A DNA stretch of 7,949 nucleotides from Pseudomonadota bacterium (lineage in GTDB: Bacteria > Pseudomonadota > Gammaproteobacteria > Steroidobacterales > Steroidobacteraceae). Both the position numbers and the translations under genes were made by a program. The notes below the pieces were generated by a model that was given only the letters and a program-made list of their open reading frames with translations, did no database searches and was not told the DNA's origin. Location of the stretch: the NCBI GenBank assembly GCA_021781775.1, contig JAJXWE010000050.1, positions 1 to 7,949 of the forward strand, read 5' to 3'. Below, piece after piece: positions 1-6,242 of the stretch (position 1 is its first letter; every line of letters begins with the position of its first letter).

Positions 1-720
1 CCGCACGTAGTTGGATTCCACGAGCGCGAACACCAGCCCGCGCCAGCCATCGAGGAACCCCAGACGCAGTCCATAGCCGCGCACGAACCGCCAGGCCGGG
101 TTCAACAGCACGCGGCCGAGCCCGCAGCGCTTGCCGCGGGCATACAGCGCCTCCGCCATGAGTTCCGCGTAACGCTGCATGCGCCGCTGATGGTCAGCGA
201 GGCTGCGGTAGGAGTAGTGCTCCAGGTGACCGCTGAGCCGCAGCACCCGGCCCTCGACGCGGGTGTTCTCGTGGATCTCATCGCCCACCCAGCGCCCGCG
301 ACGGCGGTCGAACAGGCGTACCAGGCGATCTGGATAGGCGTTGCCGTGACGCAGAAAGCGTCCGAAGTAATCCGTGATGCGCGGCAGCGAGCAGCCGGCA
401 AGCCCGGCAAATTCCCCGGCGCGCAACTGCTCGATCTGCGCACGCAAGGATGCGCTCACCCGCTCGTCCGCATCGAGGCACAGCACCCAGTCATGGCTCG
501 CCGCATCCACCGCGAACTGCTTCTGCGAGCGGTATCCCGGCCAGTCGCGCTCGATCACCCGCGCACCAAGCGCGGCGGCCCGCTCCCGCGTGCCGTCCGT
601 CGAGTGCGAATCGACCACGATGATCTCCTCGCAGAACTCGAGCGAGCGCAGGCACGCCTCGATGCGATCCTGCTCGTTGAACGTGATGATGCAGGCCGAC
701 AGGCCGCAGCGCTGCGCCAT
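1..720 (-). CDS. Family 2 glycosyltransferase, LPS-core type (WaaE/KdtX-like), 3' end cut by window
   Basis: This likely transfers a sugar from a nucleotide donor onto lipopolysaccharide core or a related surface glycan at the cytoplasmic face of the inner membrane. The 240 visible residues start MAQRCGLSACIITFNEQDRI, the opening beta-strand of a GT-A fold. They continue with IIVVDSHSTDGT (about residues 33-44) and the metal/nucleotide-binding DAD in LCLDADE (about 80-86). WVGDEIHENTRVEG and the region after it (SGHLEHYSYRS) also match this family, which usually has about 250-260 residues, so only a short tail is missing. The ATG at 718-720 is used. An in-frame GTG at 724-726 has GGAG six bases upstream and is an alternative start. 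The gene follows the receptor by 182 bp, with strong hairpins between, so it is probably a separate transcript. A poor -10-like TAGACT lies at 767-772. The GT2 assignment is firm; the exact sugar and acceptor are not known. Confidence 0.9.
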   Translation of the reverse strand, partial: MAQRCGLSACIITFNEQDRIEACLRSLEFCEEIIVVDSHSTDGTRERAAALGARVIERDWPGYRSQKQFAVDAASHDWVLCLDADERVSASLRAQIEQLRAGEFAGLAGCSLPRITDYFGRFLRHGNAYPDRLVRLFDRRRGRWVGDEIHENTRVEGRVLRLSGHLEHYSYRSLADHQRRMQRYAELMAEALYARGKRCGLGRVLLNPAWRFVRGYGLRLGFLDGWRGLVFALVESNYVR

Positions 721-816
721 GCGCACTTCCCGCTCCGGGGGGATTGAGCGAACTTGATGGTGCGCCAGTCTACCGCATACGCGCCGCGCTGAGCACCGCG
801 GGTGTCCGAAACGAAA

Positions 817-846
817 CGGCACCGGCTGCGCAGGCAGCCGGTGCCG
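817..846 (-). terminator. Hairpin with short T-rich tail, probable intrinsic terminator of the receptor gene
   Basis: A perfect 13-bp GC-rich stem (arms 817-829 and 834-846, inner part CCGGCTGC/GCAGCCGG) closes a 4-base loop. On the minus strand it is followed by GTTTCGTTTCGG, a broken T tract. It lies 57 bp past the receptor stop and before the glycosyltransferase. Position and strength fit a terminator; the imperfect T run lowers certainty. Confidence 0.6.
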
Positions 847-862
847 GATAAGGAATCCAGAC

Positions 863-892
863 CGGTCCCGGCTGCCCACGCAGCCGGGACCG
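863..892 (-). terminator. Second strong hairpin just after the receptor stop, paired with the one at 817-846
   Basis: A perfect 13-bp stem (863-875 and 880-892) closes a 4-base loop, and its inner eight base pairs are identical to those of the neighbouring hairpin. No T run follows, so alone it would be a weak intrinsic terminator. It may protect the 3' end of the mRNA or act with the next hairpin. A 10-bp palindrome (GTGCGCGCAC, 892-901) sits between it and the receptor stop codon. Confidence 0.45.
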
Positions 893-902
893 TGCGCGCA
901 CG

Positions 903-3900
903 TCAGTCCAGATTCGCCGTCACACCCACGTAGTAGGCACGGCCCATCACATCGTAGGTCGCCGCATCGGTCAGCAGCGGCGCCCCCGCCACGCGCGGCG
1001 GCTGCTTGTCGAACAGGTTGGTGATGCCTCCAGCCACCTTGATCTGCGCGGTTGCCTGCCAGCCGACATTCAGATCGAAGTAGTTGTAGGCCGGGACACC
1101 CGGATCGCCGCTGTTCGGCCCATCCATGAGGTCCGCCATGGCGGAGATAAACCGCCAGTGCAGCGCCGCCGAGACCGGTCCGTTGGCGTAACCGAGCATC
1201 GTGTTCGCCTTCCACCGCGGATGCGAGATGTCGGAAGCGGTCGTGCCGTCGGCCTGCATCACCGTCTGCGTATCACCGATCGAGCCGGCGAAGTTCACGT
1301 TCGGCACGCCGGGCACGCCGCTGATCGCCAGCTTGTCGAGGTAGGACACGTAGCTCTGCAACATGACACGGCCGGCTCGCGGCGAGAGGCCCAGGTCATG
1401 CAGCGGGAAGCCCCAGTGTCCCTCGATGTCCACGCCCTCGGTGAGATACGAACCGATGTTCAGCGAGAACTCCTTGGCCAGCACGATTGCGCCCGAGGCC
1501 GGGTCGCGGGTGATCTGCTGGCAGTAAAAGTTGCTCGCCGAGTAGCTCGGATTGCTGCCGTTGGCGTTGAAGCAGTTCTGCACGATTGCATTCAACGTCT
1601 CGCCGGCGATCGCACCGTTGATCTGGATGTGGTAGTAGTCCACGGATGCACCCAGATCGCGGGCCATCGGCGCCTCGAAGTGCGGCGTCAGCACGAACCC
1701 AAAGGAGTACGTGTTGGCGACCTCAGGCTTCAGGTTCGGATTGCCGCGAATGATTCCGTTCGCCGACTGCAAGCCGTAATTGAACGACGTGGAGCCCGCT
1801 GCGGGCGACTGCGCCGTACACAGCGCCTGCACCTGCGCCGCGTTCGGACCGGTGCGGTAGCTGCTGTTGTAGTTGCAGGGATCGACGTTCAGAGCATCCT
1901 GCGCCTGCACGGTCGGATTATAGAGATCCTGCAGACTCGGGGCGCGGATCGCGCGCTCGAAGCCACCGCGGAACATCACGGCATTGTTCACCTGCCAGCG
2001 CAGATCCGCCTTCCAGGTGTTGACGCCGCCGAACAGGTCATACTGCGAATGACGCCCGCCGACGTCCACCGACAATTCCTTTGCGAACGGCATGTTCTTG
2101 ATCAGCGGCGCGCGCAACTCGACGTACACCTCACGCACGTTCTGCGTGCCAGCCGCCGAGCTGATCAGGTCGTAGGACGGGGAAATGATGTCCGTCACGC
2201 CGAAGCTCGAGGGCAGCACGTTGAACGCCGGATTCAGCGAGGGACTGGCCTGATAGACGAAGCTCTCGCCGCGATAGTCGGCGCCGAGGGCGAACTTCAG
2301 GTGACCCTCCGGCAGCTTCCACAGATTCCCGGAGAGGGTTCCCTGGAAGTACTTCTGGGTGATCAGGTTGGTGTTCTTCGCCGTACCGCTGGCGTATTGC
2401 CGGCAGCCCGCGCTCATCGGCTGGCCGCCGAGCGGATTCCAGGCATAGCCCACGCAGTTGTTGCCGTTGGCTCCCTGGTAATTGGCCGTCCCGTAGAGAA
2501 TGGTCTCGAGCGCCGGCAGATTGATGTTGTTCTGCTCGTCGTTCTCCAGGTACGTCTGACCGTAGGATCCGAACACGTTCCAGGTGAGAGACGTGGCGCC
2601 GATCGCGCCCCGCAACCCGGCGGTGAGCTGGTAGTCGTTGTACAGGAAGGTCTCGATGCGCGGCCCCATGCTGGTCAGCCAGTCTTCCATATGGATCGCG
2701 TTGCCCGAGCCGACGTTGGCGCCCACCGGCACTCCGGCGGCGGTGAGAATCGAATTCAGCGCCGAATTGCCGTAGACGTACGGATTGTTCGTCGGGACAT
2801 AGAGGAACTTTCCGGGCCCGAGGTAGGAGGCTGCATTGACGTCGCCGGACGTCGAGTGCATGAAGTTGATCTGCCCGTATGCCTGGATGTTGTCATTGAT
2901 GTTGTACGTCACGTGCGAGAACATGTTGTAACGCTGCAGCGGCGTCTGCACGTAGAAATACGGCCCCAGGTACGACTTGATCGTGGTGCAGTCCGGTGTG
3001 ACGGACAGACCGGGGTCCTTGCCCAACGGGCCCTGGTAATTCTGCACGCAGCTGCCGGGATCGCGGGTCGTGAACAGCGAGCCGTTGCTGTTGATGCCGA
3101 TGTAGCCGGGGTAGTTGCCCGAGCTGTCGCCCGCCACCGGGCTGGTTCCCGGATACTGAGAGAGGATCCCATTGACCGCGGACAGCGGGATGTTCGCGCC
3201 GAGTTCCCCGGCACTGAAGATCGCCTCAGGACCGCGCGGCACGCCACGATTAAAGTTGACGTTGTTCGAGAAGAACGGGCTGTCGTTGCCGGTGATCGCT
3301 CCGCGCTCGTTGTACTCCAGGTCGATGACCGCGTTGCCCTTGTGGTGATCGAAGTTCCCGCCCATCAGCACGCTCAGGCTGTCTTCCGGCCCGTAGCCGC
3401 TGGTGGTCGCCCCGTGCTGGTAGGAGAGTTGGATGCCGTGGAAGTGCTGGCGCAGGCGGAAGTTGACCACGCCGGCCATGGCGTCCGAACCGTAGACCGC
3501 GGAAGCGCCACCGGTGATCACATCGACGCTCTTGATGAGCGCCATCGGGATCACGTTCAGGTCGACCGAACCGTTCGGGTTGGTCGGTACCAGGCGCTGC
3601 CCGTCGAGAAGCACGAGAGTGCGTTGCGGCCCGAGTCCACGCAGGTCGGTGTAGGACTGGCCGCCCTGGAACCCGGTCGCGCCCTGCACGTCGCCGACCT
3701 CGGCCTGGCCCTGGGCAGCCGCGAACTGCGGCATCTGACCAAGCGCCGAGTCAAGCGACACCTGACCGGTGGAGGCAATCTGCGCCGCCCCGACCGTGAC
3801 CAGCGGGCTCGAGGAGGTATCGCTACGGCTGGCGATGAGGCTGCCGGTCACGACGACCTCGGTGAGGTTGCTCTGCGGCGCGCCAGCGGCGGGCGGCTGC

Positions 3901-4394
3901 GGAACGGACTGGCTCGCTGCATCAGCGGACGGCGGATCGGCGGCCGGCGGATCGGCGGCCGGCGGGTCAGCGGCCGGCGGATCGCCGGCAGCCGCAGCGG
4001 CTGATTCGGCCGGAGGATCGCTCGCGAGTGCGGCGGTGCGCGCACCGCGCTTGAGGATCATCAGCGCGCCCGAGGGCGAGCGCTTGACCGTCAGCGCCGT
4101 GCCCTGCAGCAGGTGGCTCAGCGCATCCTGGGCCGTGTAATCCCCGACCAGGGAAGCGGCGTGCGAGCCGGCGACGACCGACTGAGTGAAGATCACGTCC
4201 TTGCCGCAGATCTGTGCGTACGTCTGCAGCGCCTCGGACAGCGGCTGGTGGTTGATTTCGAAGTGAAACAGCCGGCCGTGAGCGGCAGCGGCCGTGGCCA
4301 TCAGGCCGGCCACCGTCGCGAACACGGCCCGTGCGAGCGGTGTGCGGCGTGCGCCGGCGTGCTGCACGCCAGGCGATGAATCGGACTTGAGCAT
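903..4394 (-). CDS. TonB-dependent outer-membrane receptor with STN signalling domain (FecA-type transducer), 1163 aa
   Basis: This is an outer-membrane gated transporter that also signals substrate binding inward. The sequence shows a basic then hydrophobic signal peptide (about residues 1-39, ending ATAAAAHG) and an STN domain (about 42-117, FEINHQPLSEALQTYA onward). A Pro/Ala linker with PPAAD repeats follows (about 120-175), then a TonB box region LTEVVVTG (177-184). The plug (about 195-315) contains LRGLGPQRTLVLLDGQRLVP and ITGGASAVYGSDAMAGVVNF. The beta-barrel carries GNPNLKPE (884-891) and NLFDKQPP (1126-1133). The ATG at 4394 is chosen because it starts the signal peptide and has GGGGGGA five bases upstream; the frame stays open upstream but would run back into fecR. 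E. coli FecA is far shorter (about 774 aa with leader). Eight barrel cysteines form four pairs. The last residue is Asp rather than the usual aromatic. The sigma/FecR pair upstream supports a signalling role. The substrate is unknown: ferric chelate, carboxylate complex, glycan or peptide are all possible. Confidence 0.95.
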   Translation of the reverse strand: MLKSDSSPGVQHAGARRTPLARAVFATVAGLMATAAAAHGRLFHFEINHQPLSEALQTYAQICGKDVIFTQSVVAGSHAASLVGDYTAQDALSHLLQGTALTVKRSPSGALMILKRGARTAALASDPPAESAAAAAGDPPAADPPAADPPAADPPSADAASQSVPQPPAAGAPQSNLTEVVVTGSLIASRSDTSSSPLVTVGAAQIASTGQVSLDSALGQMPQFAAAQGQAEVGDVQGATGFQGGQSYTDLRGLGPQRTLVLLDGQRLVPTNPNGSVDLNVIPMALIKSVDVITGGASAVYGSDAMAGVVNFRLRQHFHGIQLSYQHGATTSGYGPEDSLSVLMGGNFDHHKGNAVIDLEYNERGAITGNDSPFFSNNVNFNRGVPRGPEAIFSAGELGANIPLSAVNGILSQYPGTSPVAGDSSGNYPGYIGINSNGSLFTTRDPGSCVQNYQGPLGKDPGLSVTPDCTTIKSYLGPYFYVQTPLQRYNMFSHVTYNINDNIQAYGQINFMHSTSGDVNAASYLGPGKFLYVPTNNPYVYGNSALNSILTAAGVPVGANVGSGNAIHMEDWLTSMGPRIETFLYNDYQLTAGLRGAIGATSLTWNVFGSYGQTYLENDEQNNINLPALETILYGTANYQGANGNNCVGYAWNPLGGQPMSAGCRQYASGTAKNTNLITQKYFQGTLSGNLWKLPEGHLKFALGADYRGESFVYQASPSLNPAFNVLPSSFGVTDIISPSYDLISSAAGTQNVREVYVELRAPLIKNMPFAKELSVDVGGRHSQYDLFGGVNTWKADLRWQVNNAVMFRGGFERAIRAPSLQDLYNPTVQAQDALNVDPCNYNSSYRTGPNAAQVQALCTAQSPAAGSTSFNYGLQSANGIIRGNPNLKPEVANTYSFGFVLTPHFEAPMARDLGASVDYYHIQINGAIAGETLNAIVQNCFNANGSNPSYSASNFYCQQITRDPASGAIVLAKEFSLNIGSYLTEGVDIEGHWGFPLHDLGLSPRAGRVMLQSYVSYLDKLAISGVPGVPNVNFAGSIGDTQTVMQADGTTASDISHPRWKANTMLGYANGPVSAALHWRFISAMADLMDGPNSGDPGVPAYNYFDLNVGWQATAQIKVAGGITNLFDKQPPRVAGAPLLTDAATYDVMGRAYYVGVTANLD
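3931..3990 (-). repeat. 15-bp tandem repeat, about four copies, encoding PPAAD units
   Basis: The plus-strand unit is GGCGGATCGGCGGCC. Copies at 3931-3945 and 3946-3960 are identical; those at 3961-3975 and 3976-3990 differ by two or three bases. It encodes the repeated Pro-Pro-Ala-Ala-Asp linker between the STN domain and the TonB box of the receptor. The unit is a multiple of three, so copy-number change would alter linker length without shifting frame. Confidence 0.9.
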
Positions 4395-4430
4395 GAGTGT
4401 CCCCCCGAAAGTGATTGCGCATCGCGAATC

Positions 4431-4448
4431 GGCCTGTGGTTTCAGGCC
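4431..4448 (-). promoter_or_regulatory. Small hairpin in the receptor mRNA leader
   Basis: On the minus strand GGCCTG and CAGGCC form a perfect 6-bp stem around a 6-base loop, about 37 nt before the receptor ATG. It could affect leader stability or translation, or be chance in GC-rich sequence. No T run follows, so it is not an intrinsic terminator. Confidence 0.3.
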
Positions 4449-4505
4449 GTCAGGAGAGATAGACGCCGCGACGCGGGGAATCCTCCAGTTCGCCGTCGTC
4501 TTGGC
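4449..4505 (-). promoter_or_regulatory. Probable location of the receptor promoter (elements uncertain)
   Basis: Because a terminator ends the sigma-fecR transcript at 4506-4534, the receptor most likely starts from its own promoter between it and 4395. In the E. coli fec system fecA is transcribed from a FecI-dependent promoter in the same relative place. On the minus strand I see GAAC (4488-4491), like an ECF -35 core, followed by GCGTC at 4470-4474 (13 nt away) and 4462-4466 (21 nt away). Neither spacing matches the usual ECF gap of about 16-17 nt, so the region is supported by context and the exact elements are not. Confidence 0.3.
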
Positions 4506-4534
4506 AAAAAAACAACACCCGGTCATGCCGGGCG
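4506..4534 (-). terminator. Rho-independent terminator after fecR-like gene
   Basis: On the minus strand CCCGG-CATGA-CCGGG, extended by a G-T and a C-G pair to a 7-bp stem, is followed by TGTTGTTTTTTT (T run on 4506-4512). It starts 9 bases past the fecR stop. Form and position are classical. It separates the regulator genes from the receptor gene. Confidence 0.85.
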
Positions 4535-4542
4535 CGGTGATG

Positions 4543-5649
4543 CTAGCGCTGTGCGAGCGGCGCAGGACCCGCAGGCAGAGGTCGATAGGTGAGCACGACG
4601 CGCCCGTCGCCGAGCTCACGGGCCTGCACGGGCAGGTAATTAACGATGGTGCTGACGAATCCGCCCGCATCGCCCTCCTGGTAGACCCCGCTGATGCGCA
4701 TCTGCGCGGTATGCGCATCGCCGGCGACGATCGGCTCGGGGATGTATCGATCGATGCGCGTGAGCACCTTGGCCAGCGTCTCGTTCCTGAAGACCAGCTG
4801 GCCGCGCTGCCAGGCCGTCACCCGCCGCACGTTCACGCGGCTGACGCGCGGCGGGGCATGCCCGGCGAGCACCAGCTGCTCACCCGGATCGAGCGCGATG
4901 CGCTGCCAGTCGGGCGGAATGCCGGTCACTGCCACGTCGACCAGCCGAGGACTGACGCCGGGCACGCCGACCGGGACGAACGGTCGCACAGAGGCGCCGG
5001 CCGGCAGGATCACCACATGCCCTTTGAGCAGCGTGACCTGCAGCTCCGACCCGATGAGATTGACGTCGAAGGCCGTCCCGGTGGCGACGACCTTGCGGCC
5101 ATCGGCCGTGACGGTGAAGGGACGCAGCGGATTGTGCGCGACGTCGAAGCGGGCCTGACCCCGGATGAGCGCGAGCTGGCGCGCAGCGGCGGTGTAGCGC
5201 ACGGTCACTTCGCTGCTTGCATCGAGCATCACGCGCGAACCATCCGCGAGGCGCACCGAGCGCTGCTCGCCCGGACCGGTCCGGTAGACCTGCGGGCGCA
5301 GCTGCCACCACAGCGCCCCGGCGGCAAAGGCGAGTACGACGACCGCGGCGACCGCCAGACGCACCGGCGGCCGGCGCAGCTTCGCGCGCAGCCAGTTGCT
5401 GCGCATCGCACTGTGGGCATGCACCAGCGCCGCGCGGCGCAGGCGCACGATGCCCGGGGAGGTCGCCTGCTCTCCAAGGAGCATCCACGGGTCCTGCACC
5501 GCCCGCCAGGCCCGCTCGTTGTCCGGGTGCTCATCCAGCCACGCCCCGAAGTCTGCTCGGTACAGGTCCGGTGACTCAGTCAGCCGGACCCGCCAGGCGG
5601 CTGCCTGCTCGAGACTGCGCACGGCAATGGGGGCGCCTGACGTGTTCAC
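4543..5649 (-). CDS. FecR-family anti-sigma factor / transmembrane signal transducer
   Basis: This inner-membrane protein is expected to bind the receptor STN domain with its periplasmic part and the ECF sigma factor with its cytoplasmic part. The 368 residues show an N-terminal DUF4880-like domain (about 14-56, AAAWRVRLTESPDLYRADFG then WLDEHPDNERAW) and one membrane helix (about 96-115, ending LWW). A FecR domain follows (about 124-215, DGSRVMLDASSEVTVRY, GQARFDVAHNPLRPFTV, GTAFDVN). The C-terminal domain holds WQRGQLVFRNETLAKVL (280-296). The start is GTG at 5649, which overlaps the sigma stop as GTGA, indicating translational coupling; the Shine-Dalgarno sequence is weak. E. coli FecR has 317 residues. 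The excess here includes a Pro/Val-rich stretch (about 218-250) between the FecR domain and DPGEQLVL. A terminator follows directly. Confidence 0.93.
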   Translation of the reverse strand: MNTSGAPIAVRSLEQAAAWRVRLTESPDLYRADFGAWLDEHPDNERAWRAVQDPWMLLGEQATSPGIVRLRRAALVHAHSAMRSNWLRAKLRRPPVRLAVAAVVVLAFAAGALWWQLRPQVYRTGPGEQRSVRLADGSRVMLDASSEVTVRYTAAARQLALIRGQARFDVAHNPLRPFTVTADGRKVVATGTAFDVNLIGSELQVTLLKGHVVILPAGASVRPFVPVGVPGVSPRLVDVAVTGIPPDWQRIALDPGEQLVLAGHAPPRVSRVNVRRVTAWQRGQLVFRNETLAKVLTRIDRYIPEPIVAGDAHTAQMRISGVYQEGDAGGFVSTIVNYLPVQARELGDGRVVLTYRPLPAGPAPLAQR

Positions 5650-6182
5650 TGGCTACCACACCGTGCCGCAAGGTGGAGCATCGCGCGCATGACGTGCTTC
5701 TCCACGGTGCTTTGCGCAATGCCGTAGAGGACGGCGATGTCCTTCTGCTTCATGTTTTCGAGCCGGAATAGGATGAACACGTTGCGGGTCAGTTCATTCA
5801 GTTCACCCAGTGCATGCAAGACCTGCGCCAGACTGGCCTCCCCCAGCATGACCCGCTCGGGCGAGCGCTCGTCGATGAGCCCCTCGGGCGTATTCTCATC
5901 CCCCTCCTCCACGGCCGCACTCATCACGCTCGCACGGCGCGCGGCGCTGCGGCGCAGGTCCTTCAGCAGATTGGCCGCAACCTTGAAGACGTAGCTCTCG
6001 GGGCGCTGAATCGCCTCGGCCTCCCCGGCGCGAATCACCCGCAGCAGCACCTCCTGGGTCAGGTCCTCGGCATTGTCCCGGTCCCGCACGCGGCGCATGA
6101 AGTAGCTGCGCAGCGGCGCGGAAAAGCGCCGCGCCAGCTCGTTGCCGGCGATGAGTTCGACTTTCTCGGGGGGCAGACTCAT
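5646..6182 (-). CDS. ECF RNA polymerase sigma factor, FecI-like
   Basis: This cytoplasmic sigma subunit would direct RNA polymerase to the receptor promoter when released or activated by the FecR-like partner. The 178 residues hold a sigma region 2 (about 24-83: LRSYFMRRVRDRDNAEDLTQ, then PESYVFKVAANLLKDLRR) and a region 4 helix-turn-helix (about 125-171: LTRNVFILFRLENMKQKDIA, then QSTVEKHVMRAMLHL). There is no region 3, as expected for ECF factors, and the length is typical. The ATG at 6182 is the only start ahead of region 2, although its upstream sequence (AATCACCCCC) is a poor ribosome binding site. The stop overlaps the fecR-like GTG by four bases. The 2HCT gene ends 60 nt upstream and no terminator is visible between, so co-transcription is possible. 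The assignment to FecI-type ECF sigmas rests on sequence pattern and the FecR/STN-receptor neighbours. Confidence 0.93.
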   Translation of the reverse strand: MSLPPEKVELIAGNELARRFSAPLRSYFMRRVRDRDNAEDLTQEVLLRVIRAGEAEAIQRPESYVFKVAANLLKDLRRSAARRASVMSAAVEEGDENTPEGLIDERSPERVMLGEASLAQVLHALGELNELTRNVFILFRLENMKQKDIAVLYGIAQSTVEKHVMRAMLHLAARCGSQ

Positions 6183-6242
6183 GGGGGTGATTGTGACGTG
6201 GATGGCCGCCTGCGACGCATTACGCTAGCACAGCGGTCCGGT

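Noticed and set aside
1158..4004. A 948-codon open frame on the plus strand, antisense to the receptor gene
   Set aside because: Its translation is Arg/Val/His-rich low-information sequence with no domain. It mirrors the well-supported receptor frame and is expected from GC-rich codon use that removes stops on the opposite strand.
4395..4718. Upstream extension of the receptor frame (108 extra codons)
   Set aside because: It would overlap the fecR end and terminator and place non-secretory sequence ahead of an obvious signal peptide that has its own ATG and ribosome binding site.
4294..5574. Long plus-strand open frame opposite the fecR-like gene
   Set aside because: It runs across the 3' end of fecR, its terminator and the receptor leader, has no recognisable domain or ribosome binding site, and is a composition shadow.
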